DNA from: Diprion similis
Taxonomy: Eukaryota > Arthropoda > Insecta > Hymenoptera > Diprionidae
Assembly: GCF_021155765.1 (NCBI RefSeq)
Contig: NC_060110.1
Location: forward strand, 20,420,001-20,484,000
Direction of reading: 5' to 3'
Length of the DNA stretch: 64,000 bases
The first letter of the stretch is position 1, and each line of letters opens with the position of its first letter. A program made the translations under genes and the position numbers. Below the pieces are notes generated by a model. That model worked only from the letters and a program-made list of their open reading frames with translations. It was not told the origin of the DNA and did not search any database. Positions 28,201 to 41,700 of the stretch are shown here, piece by piece.

Positions 28201-29296
28201 AATTACTCCCAACGAGTCAAGTGTGCTAAACTTATTTTTATTTTGCTAATATGTATTACAGGAATGATTTACTTGATTTCAAACAATTTTTGAGTCCTGA
28301 CGTTACGTTAGAAATTTCAATCCCATGTAGATTTGAGGAGGAAAAAACAAACCACTGTTCATGCAGTATTATACGCTAGTCATTCTATTCATTAGTCATT
28401 ATAAGTCATCCGCACTTATGACATACATTATATATATATAGGTATAGATGTATAATATTTATCCTCTTTGCTTACAGAGTCGAAAACGAGTTTATACGTC
28501 ATTTGATAACATTCCTTTCACGCGTTAATTAAGAAGTGTCATACAGCCAGAATCCAACTAAAAATCACTCAAATCAATTAAATATTATCTAGTTTTACGC
28601 TCTGAAATTCACTTCCTTCCGTATTTACAGTCGTCCTTTCTTTACAATACCTCTCGTCACGGGGTCTCGTAAAACACGCCACAGTTTCGCCGAGTGCTCT
28701 ACTTTTATTTCTTCATCGTCTTCTTATTTTCCCATTTCTTGATACCCTATTTGGTTGCAATTATTCTTATTACAATATTAAAATGAAAGGGATAACGGTA
28801 AAGATACTGATACTAATAATTAACCGTAATCATAAACCAGATCAAATCATACCGGTCTCCGAGATCAAACCACGGTATAATTTTGCTTCAGCTTTCACCA
28901 AATGTCATCGACATATTTATATGTATGCGTCAAACTTGATTAGTTCATAATTTTTTGCCTCAGATATCTCTTATATTTCTTTTTCACCGTCACGACTTAA
29001 TTCTTCTATAATTTTTTTTTTATCCCTATCATTATCAGTCCCATGATGACGTATGCTTATATAAATACATGTATTACATTCATCAACATATGTGCTGTGT
29101 GTAGACCATTGAAGGAACGGCCGTTGTTTCAACTTGGAGCATCTCATTGCCAAGCCCATTATAGAGAGTCACTGACCGCATTCACGACAGACGTCGAGGT
29201 AGATCGTCGTGTAACCGTGCCAATTGGTCTGCATTCGATTCTCATCGCCGTGGGGGCAGCCTCCTCGACTTTGCGACGACGACGAACAAGGAACGC

Positions 29297-29353
29297 GCTA
29301 ATGCCAATGCTAATGCTAATGCTAATGCTAATGCTAATGCTAATGCCAATGCT
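29297..29353. repeat. GCTAAT hexanucleotide array
   Basis: About nine tandem copies of GCTAAT with two GCCAAT variants near the ends. A 6-base unit keeps all frames open, which explains the Met-Leu and Ile-Ser repeats on opposite strands. I do not think it is translated. Confidence 0.9.
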
Positions 29354-32300
29354 GCCTCTGCACGCGCGTTCACACAAATTATCTTCGCGTCGGACCAGCC
29401 TACACAACTATGACAACGTGTATGGGTGTACTTGATTACGGGAGGAATGCCCCTGTAAAGTTCTTCTCCTTCCTAAGAGTTAAGTTGACCGTATAATCGA
29501 ATGCAAATATTCAACTGTATGTATATACACGTAACTTTTGTCTCTCGTAGTTTCGTTGACGTAAGCCTTCTGTTTGAAAAATGAAGAAAAAGAAACAAAC
29601 GATTTTTCTGATCCATGGATGTAGAAAAAGAACGCAGCACTTTATAACGGGGAGAATGATCAAAATTTACGTTTTTTTTTTTTTTTTTACAATTTTCGAT
29701 AATTTTTTACCGATACAGCAGTTGTTCAATTTAAAATTGAATATAAAAAAAAAAATTCGTTTTTTATTAAGATTAATTTTAATATTAAGATCAAGAACTC
29801 GTTTGGAACAATATTTTCAACTTGAATTTTGGAAGAAAAAAAAAATAGTCGATTCTTTTGATACAATCTATGGTACATACGCTAGCCGTGCTTATTCCTA
29901 TTTTCCCAGCATTTTACAACGGAAAATTTTACACTTGTTACGCGTTCAATCAAGGACAAAGTTCTCTATATATACATAAGCCAGGTATATATTCAACCAA
30001 TCACAAATCCCCGGATATATCTCCTCTGTTCGGTCGGATTAAACCAGTTGTATTCACCGCGAAAAATTACGGAGCGTGACTGTAGCGGTTGCGTATCCTG
30101 ATAGGACCTCTATTAGATTCTGTTTGACTGATGAATCGCATTAGACTCGACTTCCGCTCGCCTCTGGAGCCGGCTGACATGATCAAAATTTGCAGATTAA
30201 TTTCTTGTCATCTCCAGTTTTCACCGGTCAGACAGGAATGGCCGGCTTGCAGGACGAAGTGTACGGAAGCGAACTTTTATCGCCACGTTTATTTGATTCA
30301 TTTTATTATTATTTTATTTATTTTTAAAAAAATTTTCTTTCTCATGATATTAAACGTGCAGCGAATTTACGCAGCGTCGTTGTGCAGAAATAATTGGGCT
30401 AATTATTAAGTCGGTAGAATAATTGCTGAGCAGACTATACGTGATTGGAATTGCTAATAATTTTCAACTCGTTAACAATTGACGAGTAAAATGCTTCTTC
30501 GCGTTATATTATTATAGCCGTGAAATCGTTAAATTGCCTCGCGCACGTCATTCGCATGATTCTTAACTTCTCTTTGCAGAACTTTGGATAATTCTTTTGA
30601 AACTTTTACATTATCCGGCCGGAGATGAAAGTACATACATACATAGTAATCGCACGTCTATTCACGGTTCATTACTATTTTTCCCCCTTTTTTTCTCAAA
30701 CGAATCCCAACGATTCTTCTTCCTTTGAAACTCTGATTGTATTAAATTTATACATTCGCTCTGTGCTTTGGTATAATTTTCGTTTCCTTCTTGCCTCGTT
30801 TTGCTTCGCTTTTACGAAATCTACGATCTTGCAGTTTTTACATCGACGCGATATTATTTTTATACCGATTGATGTTACTCTCCTCGGTCTTCGCGAAGCC
30901 ATATTCTAACGGCACATTTTTATACCGTCAAATTGCTGCTGATCACAGTAGGCGAACGAACATTGCGGAGGAAGATAAATTGGCAACTGAAAGATGAATG
31001 AGGAGGAGAGGCATCTTACATATATCATCACTACATCAATTTTACAGTTCATTATTCCGAAGTTAAAGACCGTCTAATTTGTACAATTTCTTACTAATTG
31101 ATTTCATTCGTATATACACCATCGTCGTCTAGACCTAATTCTCGCGTGCAATTATTAGGTTTTAGTAAGGAAATTAGAACATGCAGGTTTTAGAAAAAAA
31201 TCTAACAATTCAAGCAGAAATTATGATAATAATCCACTGTTCATTTTTCACGTCTGTAATTATTTCAATATATTATATTATACCTACATTTACCTACCCA
31301 ATACAATTATGCGGTGTGTAAGCAAGTGTCTCAGGAAATTTTTGCCTGTTTATTGGCCAAATGCCAGTTACACACTGTTTTATACGTCATACGAATGGAG
31401 GCAGGTCACGTTTATTAAATTCTAAACAAATTGCGCACAAATTGACGTACCGTGGCGGTAACTTAAGGGAATATATGTCAATATATATATATATATATAA
31501 TTTACATTCTGCTTAATATTTCCATGGGTAGTCACATGATAATATTTCAGTTCCGTTGAGAGGAAGACCCTGTCGAATGTAATTTAGCGGAACGCGATTT
31601 GCGTATGCCTATGTTCAAATAATATAATAAAGTTTCGAGGCCACTTGGCAATCGTGCGGGAATCTTCACAATGAATTTTTATTTCTAACACAGCGAAAAA
31701 GCTTTTTGCCGACATATCGTGCCACTTCGTATTTTATAATTCGTTTTTCTTTCATCGCTCTTTCTTTTTTATCATGTGTATGTTCGAGGTCGTTGAGAAG
31801 CTTTCGTATATTTCGCAAAGAATTAAATCACGTTCGTACTGATCGATATACGTTTTTAGGTAGTGGACAACGAGGCACGTGTAGGTAGTAAAATTTTCCG
31901 TCTTGAAACATTTTACCTTCGAATTATGTATACTAATACACATTTTTGCTTTGAGCTTACTAAGTATTGGTGTACAGTTCAGTTCAGAACAGTTTGGAGA
32001 CAAGTTCTTTGCATCTGTTTAAAAACATTTGTTTCAATAAATTAATCCTTGATCCATAAACCACAATACCAACAACTGACCTCGAATACAGAGAAAAACG
32101 AGTTTGAAAAAAAATCGAAGAAATAAGAAAAACGTCGAGGACACAAAAATCGTTTAAGAAAAATCGTAAAACAAAAAATCGTTGTTAAACGATATTATAC
32201 ATCGTTTTATAAGTTAGAGTCGCGATTAAATCAATTGAAATGAAACGTACGTAAAAACTTTTTGAAATACTCGATCCAAAGTTGTGAAAGAAGTAAAACT

Positions 32301-33339
32301 AGCATTGATAAATAATTTCACATTTTTCTACAACAATTAGTAGTAAGCAGTCGGCAGAAAATTTTAATTAAAATATAAATCTCTTCTCGTTGTCTCTAAT
32401 TAGTTTTTTTTTTCTCTCTCTCTCTCTCTTTTAATCCATTAATCGCGCGGATAGACTAAAAGCTAACGTTGAGCTTCGATGAAGCTTCGTAATTTATAAC
32501 GATTAAAAATAATGCAAATTACTTTTCACCGAGATGGCATCAGCTTTTTTCCGTGCAATTTCACTACGTAATCTTTCTGCAGCGCACCGCGAGTCAACAT
32601 TTCATCCCCGTAATACACATGATTTTAAACTGCAATTGATGCGTCTAGTATATTAGATATACTAGAAATTTTAGTATCCGCATTACGTAACGTCTGTAAT
32701 GAACCATCGTTCAAGCTGCACATGCGAATACAGTAGCTCTCATGGCAATATTTAGGTTTTAACAAGTGCCGATGTTCTAAAAATATTGCTATAGGTATGA
32801 TCTACTCGACTTTGCACACATCATACACTCGAAGTGTGTAGGTAGGTGCTGTTAGTTAACTTCTATTTTTCGCACTCCCGGTTTATCTTAGATACTATTA
32901 CACGTACATTGGCAGGTTGATTTTTATTTGACAGGTAATCTTGCGTACCGAAAAAATTATAAATAGAATCTCGTTTTTTTTTTCTTTCACTTTTTAGGTA
33001 GGTTTAAATCATAGCCAGTTTATACTAGTCAAACTTTTTCTTACAGACTGTATATGTAACGAAGAATTTTGTACACAATTCACGTTAGGAAATTGCTTCG
33101 GTGAACGAAAGGCAAAGGATGAAAAATTTAACTTTTAGCTCGTACTTACCGGATAAAACCGGTCGAGTAATCAAAATTGATTGAACTTGAGGGAATTAAC
33201 TCTCGTTATTATAATACATCATTTCTTCGGCCACTCCGTAACCATACTACAGATATTGTGGTGAACACAAAAACTCTGCCGAGGTCATGCAGCTTGTCAT
33301 TATACATTATATTGTCATTCGATACCTTACAGTCACAGG

Positions 33340-33341
<2 letters not shown>

Positions 33342-33384
<43 letters not shown>
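33342..33384. repeat. TA dinucleotide array
   Basis: About 21 TA units in the presumed intron. It makes spurious Tyr-Ile frames on both strands. Confidence 0.95.
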
Positions 33385-33386
<2 letters not shown>

Positions 33387-33688
33387 GCACGACGTTTTTC
33401 ATTGGCCAATAAAATTTGCTCGAAGGTTTTCAGCAAAATATATTGATAAAATAAAAAATAAATCTTGCTGCTGCACTTACGTTTCATTTCGTCAGCCAGA
33501 GAAAAAGGGAATTAAGTATATGTATAATATGTATATCATTAATCTATCACACTTCATGAAACACCCACAAGAGGAAACAGCAGTTTATCATTCTCTCCTT
33601 TTCTTACCGGATCTGAAAATCTGCGGTGTCGAGTAATCACGTTGAATTTTTTAATTCAATTTTATTTTATATTTCACACTCATTAGTG

Positions 33689-33707
33689 CCCCCCCCCCCC
33701 CCCCCCC
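33689..33707. repeat. Poly(C) tract
   Basis: Nineteen consecutive C residues, unusual in DNA this AT-rich. It is followed within 80 bases by a poly(T) run at about 33765-33782. Confidence 0.9.
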
Positions 33708-35320
33708 AGGTTTTAATTTCACGGTAAATTTAAGCAATAAACAGATCCAGGATTTCCAAGGGAATTTTTTTTTTTTTTTTTTATATACAATATAAGTAAT
33801 TATTTTCGCGAATAGCGAATTCGATACACTTTTACACACGCTTAGGAAATACATGGATAATCCACTGGTATATACCGATTCTCTATCTGGCATGCAATGC
33901 ACTATATTGAGAGCCGGTCAAGAGAAGCCATTCGCCTTCACCTTCTTGTGACATTGAGACCAGTTTACAGCTGGGAATTACTTATTACGTCGTAGCTAAT
34001 AACCACCCAGCATCGCATTGTCCGCAGTGCTAAGTAATAATACATTAACAATAAGATAAAATTCTTGGGTACATAAAATAGATATGTCTTTCGTATAACA
34101 TGGAATATCAGAGCAGCTTTGCAGTTCTTTAAACGTGTCATTTCTGCTTTTTACACTTCTTCTCCACCGACGACTCGTTATAAGCTGTATTTTTGCACGC
34201 AGAATTTTCAGTCAGTTTATAACTACAGTAAAAATGATTACGTTTTAACGTTAGTCATACTTTGGCAAATATATAAGGAAAACATGTACATGTATAGAAT
34301 CACTCACGTGTTATACTACATACGTATCTAACAATTGTTTGCTGTTGAACTAATTTTTTCTTCATTTATTCTTATGTTATACGGAAAACATCATAAATTT
34401 AAAGTTGATTTATTTTATTAATCGATCGTCTTCACTTGATTATGCGTAGTATAAATTATACTCTGAAACGAATGCATATTATCATCATTTTCTAGCAAAA
34501 AATTCTAGGCAGATTTCAACCGCCAGCTTTTGGTACTGTAAAAAAATTTTGATCTTCGATTTCAATTTTATGAAACAAATTTTAAAAACTTGGAACAAAA
34601 AAAGAATCCTCCTCATTTCAAAACTGTTTTAAAATTGCATCAAAACTTCCGCCGCTCTTTAAATTAAATTGTTTCAGTGCTTTAATTATATATCAAATTG
34701 GACGGAAAATCCGCGCTGCTTGATATATGAGTATCAGTTTTTTAATATCTTGAAAAAATTTCAAGCTATTTCGTCACAGATAAGAATCTTATTTCTAGAT
34801 TAAATCGTTCTTCATTTTCTTTAACATTCAACACCGTATTTCACGTTACATATCTTGCGCGTGTAAGAAAATTGTGTACCTACGCGAACGACGTAACTGA
34901 GTGATAATATATCTCACTAATATTATATATATAGCAAAAATTAACGTCATACGTCTAAACGCGACACGATCTCAGTCGTGGAAGCGTATGAATCGAAGTT
35001 TTTTTACACGGATTATGATTTTTTCTTCTTCAAATTATCGATTGTATTCATTCAGTCAGAATCTGTGGTGATTCAACTTCCGGTCGTTCATACGAGTTGG
35101 ACAAATAACAATAGATTCACAAATTCTGCGTATAAATTATAGTTGAACCATCTGGGTCAGATGAATCTTACGCTATGTCGTTTCGTTCAATAAATTACAT
35201 ATTGCGTTTTTTCTTCAATGATAACTAGAATTTCACAATTTCTCCACAGTCGATAGGCTAAGAATAAAATCTGCACGTCGAAGATTAATTATTGATCGGA
35301 GAATGACAAACCTAGTTTCG

Positions 35321-35347
35321 TTTTTTTTTTTTTTTTTTTTTTTTTTT
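35321..35347. repeat. Poly(T) tract
   Basis: About 27 T residues followed by short T runs separated by G. It may be the reversed A-tail of a decayed retro-insertion, but no element body is recognisable. Confidence 0.9.
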
Positions 35348-37687
35348 GTTTTTGTTTTCTACAAATACCCCGCATAAACCGGAAGAAATTAATCCAGCAC
35401 CTTTGCAGAATTGATGTTGATACAAAAAGATCGATATCCAACTCTGTCTTCTAACTTCTTTTTTTCTCATCTTTTTTAATTTAATTAATCCTGGATTATT
35501 GTAAATCCCGAGTCATTCGTCAATCATCATTTATGGTAATTATAAAACATTGATACGTTATCACCGATTTTTATATCTTACTTCGCACTTGTCAGTGCAA
35601 CACACTTTTGTTTGTTTGGTGCAGCTAAAACAATGTTTAATTTCAAAATACATACGAAACAATATTCTCTTCAGTATCAAATTTCTATCGTAAAATTGTA
35701 TGTATCTAATTGTATTTTCTGAAATAGAATTTTTTTTTTTTAACAAAGCTATAAACGAACAAACTGAACAAAAAATAACCTGATATACCTGCGATGCCCA
35801 ATCGGATCAACGAATCAAACGTAAACGAAAATTGTGTACCTATAGATAACGCTGCCTTGTATCTAGCTATCGTGACATTGATGATATAAATCTCGTCGTC
35901 AGTGCGGAGAATAATTCCTCCCACCAATCGAATTTGCAGGTCACCTGCGGTTTTTTTTTTCTCTCCCTCCCTCCTCAACTTCGCGTCATAACGTACATTA
36001 TATTCGTACGTACGAACCGAGACTTGCGTCACTCAGAATCAAACAGTTGTCTCGTGTCGTTCGCGTTCAATTTTCTCAATTAACGTTACGTGTATATCTA
36101 ATAACACTGTAATATTGTTCATTGTTTTACTTTTATTTTTTTATTCACCCTCGACGCAAATGAACTGGTGGCTAACTTACATCATTTATGGTTCTTCCAA
36201 CCACTTTCTAATATGAGAAAATAACTTTGACAAATCAATTGTCTACGATCTTGATTTATAATTTTTGGAAAAAAATTGTGTCCACCGTGTCATTCTATCG
36301 AGGTATTTACGAACAAGGTAATTAAAATGAAATTTAACAAAAAAAATCAGTCACGCAATCTTCGTCTGGAAAATATTATGTAAGCTCAATTATTTATTTC
36401 CGTATATAATAATCGTGTCAACTACTGTGATGTACTGTTGAAAACGACGTAAAAACTCAAGGTTGATGTGAACTAGTAACTGTGCGATACCGCAATGTCG
36501 TATAATCATCGCGTGATAAGGAGACCCGGATTCATAATTTTTAATGTCTTTAGTCCCTCGTCGTCCAAACTTAATATATTAAATTTTCGCTACGTATGCT
36601 GAAGCTTCAGCGACTTTATCGTCTCGTCGCGATTCGCGGATTGATCTTGCTCCATTATCATCACCAACTGCAGTCGCTGATTATTGCCTCTTTCCTGTCA
36701 GAAGAAAGTGTGTAAATAGCGAATCAAGCATCATTGCAGCCCGTAGTATAGAAAAAAGTAGCCATTCGTGGTATCCGTTACCGTTTTGACTGCGATATCT
36801 ACTCATTGAATGATAACAGTGCCTGGGGGAAAACCACAGAATGACATTCAAGACCGGAAAGAAGTTGAAACAATGTTGCACGAATGCTCGCTTCACTCAG
36901 TGTAGTAATTATCTGCATGAATATTTCCTCACTCGTTCCGTCACTGTGATTGCTTCTTCTACCTCTTGCAAGACCTCTGCTTCGGAAAATGAACGACCCT
37001 TGTATATATTGTTTATACTGTACAGGAGGTATAATTTATCCGAATTTACCTAAAAGTCTTTAAGTAAATCTTCCGGTCAATTGCAGCTAATATTGCAAGA
37101 TGGCCGGCATGTAATTGATGCTAAAATTCAGCGAAATCTGTTTACTGGCGTTACAGAATCGCTGATACCAAGTACATGTTTAGTACTCATGAGCGAGCAC
37201 GTTCGACACCCTTGGTACTCCATCACTAGCTCTACGCCCATCCTTTGAAAGACTTGATGATCCAACGCTATGCTGAAAGCTGAAGGATTTCACGTACAAA
37301 TCTGTTTTAGGATCATTGAAACTATAACATATATCGGTTTTGGACAGTATGACGTAAAGCTTAGAAAGCAATGGAAGAAAATTACTATTTTGCAAAATGG
37401 AATACGGCGATCAATCATTGCAAAGTTGTGAATCGAATTTCTGATAACGCGCGCGTCTCACCAGAGCACATAAACAGCCGTGTTGAGAATTATATCGATG
37501 CGTTTGTATCGTGATTCCGACGTACAGCACTAATCGTTCTTTATGTTCTTGTCGATTTTTTCAAAATCATTTGGGTCATGGTCTGTCGATCATTTTGTTC
37601 GCTTTTGCCGTAATGGCTGATCGCGTGCCTGAAAAACCGTGACAAAGTTTAGTCACATGAAAACGAAGAGACAAGTAAAGTTATATG

Positions 37688-37761
37688 TTTATTATTATTA
37701 TTATTATTGCGTAAAGGTAGTCGTGTGTGTGCGTGTGTGTGTAGTATATATATATATATAG
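37688..37761. repeat. ATT, GT and TA microsatellites
   Basis: An ATT array of about 6-7 units, then about 25 bases later a GT-rich array that passes into a TA array. No coding role. Confidence 0.85.
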
Positions 37762-38799
37762 GTTTGACGGGTAAAGCATTCTTACGATAGCGTGCGAAAC
37801 GAAATATTACGTCGGAGGGAAAATTGTTTCGTATTTGAAAACATTGATAACAGCTGGACACTCCCTAGCTATCTAATTGAGTTTGACTATATATTACATA
37901 CCGTATTTATTTGGATTAAGGTTGAAAAAAAAATTATGGTTCACCATAAGTTTCATAGTCCAATTATAATTTCTTATATTACGTCTTGATTTTCGGAATA
38001 TCTCAGACGATTATTGAGGGATAAAATACAGTGTTGAGGTAATAAACGAATGGATTTTGCTGTTAAGATCGATTCGTCACTTGTACGATATGGATATGAG
38101 TTTTAAAGGTTTTTTGAGATTGCACACCCATGAAATCTGATTTTTGAGAAAGTGCAATTTGTCTAGATAGCCTGACATAATGATGTGAATTTTTTCTTAG
38201 ACAGTAGCACTAATGCCCACTAGAACCTCGTAGTTACAGATTTTTTTTTAATATTCTTACTCTGACAATAAAATATATGCCAAAAATGTGTTCAAAGCTC
38301 GTGTATGTTAAATGGGGAAGTTCACCCTCTTTGCGGCATGGGTTGGAGTTCAGATAAAAATTTGAAAAATTAGGGAATTATTTTTGAATTTCTTGTAACC
38401 GATTTGGTGGGCAATCCAGTCGAAATTTAAAAATGACCTTTTTATTGTGTAAGCATTGAAGATGTATCACTCTGTTATTTTTAAAGCGCTTGTTAGTGCT
38501 TGGGAATTTTCTTCCCGGGCTGCATTTCGACACACTTCCTTATTTGTTTCATTTGGAGCAATCCATTTCCTGTTTCGATTGACCCAACCAGTTGTGAGTT
38601 ATACATTGATTGGTTATTTACTGCACTCACCTGTTTCTGAGTATGCCTCATCGTTCGCGTATCTTTAATGGAGCTTTTCTGATTGTGACGTTTTCTTTGT
38701 TTTGCAGAGGAGCTATTGCAGCGAGACGCAGAAAAGGGAGAACTCGAGCCTGAGCCTCCTAGCGTTGAGTCCAAGACGAAATCTAAACTGAAAGACAAC

Positions 38800-41700
38800 A
38801 TGGTTTCATCAGTTTCTGCCAACCCAGACTCGGAGGGTCTCAATGACTCTGTACTGGAACTGCAAGACGAGCGTCACCCACAGCTGACGCTTGCTTCTTT
38901 GAACATGATGCGTAAAAATAGACACTTTTGCGACGTTGTCTTACATGTAAGTTGGATCAATTGAACAAACAACTCGACCACCATGCATCATCGGAACATT
39001 GTTTTTGTCCCATCACTTCAATTTATTATACAATGTCGGTGTTCCAATCATTGGCCAAACCTGGGCGCAGTCTAGCTGACGTATGTCTGGAACAATGTGT
39101 TGCTACTCCATTGATTCTAGGTTCGATCACTGATCTTCCAGTTAATGTCACTTCTTTGATAAATATTTAGCCAACGTTCCTCACTGCCAATAATTTGAAG
39201 TTGTGGATGCAATTGATACATCTTACTCAAACTATGGCATATCGTGAGTCTAAATTTAAATGCAAAGTATAAGCTGTTCGCTTTTTTCATATATCAGGAA
39301 AGTTATTTACTAATCTACTCAACAAAATTTTGAGAGCCTCGAGTCAGTAAAAGTGTATAGCGGAGATCAAAGTGGCAAACCTATAGTCCAATTGTGAGTA
39401 GGAAAAATTATAGCTGACAAAATTTTACGCGATTCAAAAATTGTACCAGAAATTTTTTGCTTTTCTTAATCAGTTGATCGATTTCTGTATAGCTGATCAA
39501 ATTAACGTTTTATCATTTTTTTTTTACACCATTTTTCTTGAATTGAACTAAAGAAAATTGGATTAAGTAAGAAGTCGGGCTCTGCAACGAGCAACCCGCG
39601 GGCAACTCGGACGCAGTTCTGTCGCCAACTAGGTATTTGAAAAAAAGATTTGTACAAATTTAAAAATACTTGAACTTGTTAATATACGTTAGCCCGTTGG
39701 AGTTAACGCGACTGTGTTTTTGGCTTGGTTTTGGCATTACCATTTGTGGTTGGGTGACACACTAGGGCCGTGTATTGCCCTCTGCAGGTCGGCAGTACCG
39801 AAGTTCATGGACACAGAGCTGTACTGGCGGCAGTCTCCCCGCATTTGTTTGAACTCTTCAGTGCCGATAAGCAAGGGAACAAAGAACCCAGAGTTACTTA
39901 TAAATTGAATGGAGGATTCGACAAGGTCGCTCTGCAAAAGCTGGTTGATTATGCCTACACTTCCAGGTGAGCTGACCAATTTTATTTACCCCTTCTTTTT
40001 ATTTCTGTGCACAATTTTGTTTGACTACCTGAATCTGAATTCTCATGCTGTGTAATTACTTAATCGATAGATACTTTTGGAAAATGCTGGTGAGTATGTT
40101 ATGAATCTGTCGTTTTCATTTGTCATTCATATACTCAGCTACTCTCATATATTTAGCTATATGAGCTTCACCTCCATTTTTACTACATGTAGGGTGTTCT
40201 ATAGAATTTTTATATATCTCAAACGATTGTAAAGTTTCATGTTACTTACCTTTGTTGAATCTAAAATTTTCAGGCTTGAGATACTACCGTCGCAGGTGAA
40301 ATCGGTCTACTTGGCAGCGTGGCATTTGAAAATGGAGAGGGTTTCGGCACAATGTGCCGCTCATCTTTTGCATTATCTAACACCAGGTTCATGTCTTGAA
40401 GTTCGCGCTCTTCCAGGAATAACGCAGAATGAGGACTTTGCAAAAAAAGTCGATGCTTACATAAGAGATCACGTGAGTAACAACGAATACATTACTCCAG
40501 ATGTTAGGATTGTAAAAAATGGCCAACCGGATACAAGCCTATAAACATCCTGTCGGCAACCGCATAATTTTATTCTACGCTCCTATGGAAACAATATGCC
40601 CCAAACTAAATCGGGTGCCAGTTCTAATACAGACTGTGTTACCGAATTTCCAGTTTGAAGCCGTCTGCAGCAGCCCCACTTTGTTGTCGTTGCCCTGCGT
40701 GAAAATCGAGGTCTTACATCAAACGGTTCAGGAAATGTCATTGGTGAATGGAACGAGTCTTTGCCACTTGGTATTGGATTGGGTGAAGCGATCTCTCACA
40801 GACTCTAGCAGCTTGACCGTGGATCACCTTACACAAAAAACATACTTGCTATATCTTGCTCTGGACAATAGCCTGCAAGATTGCACAGATCTACCGTCAG
40901 GCGACGTTAGCGATACTGACATCGTTCAAGATTATAAAAAGCTTTCACTCAAATCGCAAGCACAATCCAAGGGTCGTAGGAAGGGTCCATTGCAGCCAGC
41001 TAAACCAAGAGTTCTTATCTACTCGAGAGATATCGGAGAGCGGATCGAGTCAGAATTGGAACCGGATTGGAATCTCATAGGAGCAAGTAAAGTTGGTGGT
41101 AAGAAGAAATTTATTTTTACAACGTAGTCACTGATTAATACTTAATTTAAGAGATAAATAGACGTTATTAACATTAAATCCAGCTTGAGCAGCTCAAATT
41201 TAATTAATTAAACGTCTAAGCAGGAATTCATTCAGAGCAACCACTTCCTGAATGGTAAGCCTGCTGATTTAAACACATAGTCTGTAGAGTTTTTCTGTAT
41301 CCTAGTTGTATCAATCATAACTTAGGGATGGGGGGAAAATTTCTTCATGTCAGTTCCATAAGTTCTTTAAACTTAATTATATTTCCAGAGCATGCTTTCT
41401 TGGCCATTGTAACTCTGGATGGAAGATTGACTACATTGTCAGTACAACTGCGACTCAACACACCCTCGTTGCCATCTCCATTAGCAACACCAGAGATTGT
41501 AGCTTCGAAAAATTGTTCTGCAAACGAACCTGAATTGTATTGTGCTCTCCCAACAATGAAGGCAGGAAAATGTGCCGTTGGTTGCGCCAATTTGAATGAC
41601 ACGTTGTTGGTCTGCGGCGGTTACGACAGGGTTGAATGCTTGAAGACTGTGGATCAATATTTGCCAGAATCAAACACCTGGCAGGTACTGTCAGGAATGA

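Larger units (their letters stand above)
25261..38707 (+). other. Probable long first intron of the kelch gene, or intergenic DNA
   Basis: About 13.4 kb of AT-rich DNA without any exon I can support. It carries many low-complexity tracts: a GCTAAT hexamer array (29297-29353), poly(T) runs near 29672 and 33765, a TA array (33342-33384), a poly(C) run (33689-33707), a poly(T) run (35321-35347), ATT and GT/TA arrays near 37688-37760, and CT repeats near 32412-32429. A 107-codon ATG frame at 27429-27752 (+) has no recognisable domain and is left out. Whether this is an intron depends on the candidate first exon at 25260. Confidence 0.45.

Noticed and set aside
29043-29435. 130-codon plus frame and 82-codon minus frame with Met-Leu and Ile-Ser repeats
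   Set aside because: Both are produced by the GCTAAT hexamer array, which keeps all frames open.
40519-40653. Possible upstream extension of the kelch-gene exon at 40654
   Set aside because: The sequence 40473-40653 fits a short GT-AG intron that joins BACK-domain sequence in frame. The extra residues resemble nothing in the family.
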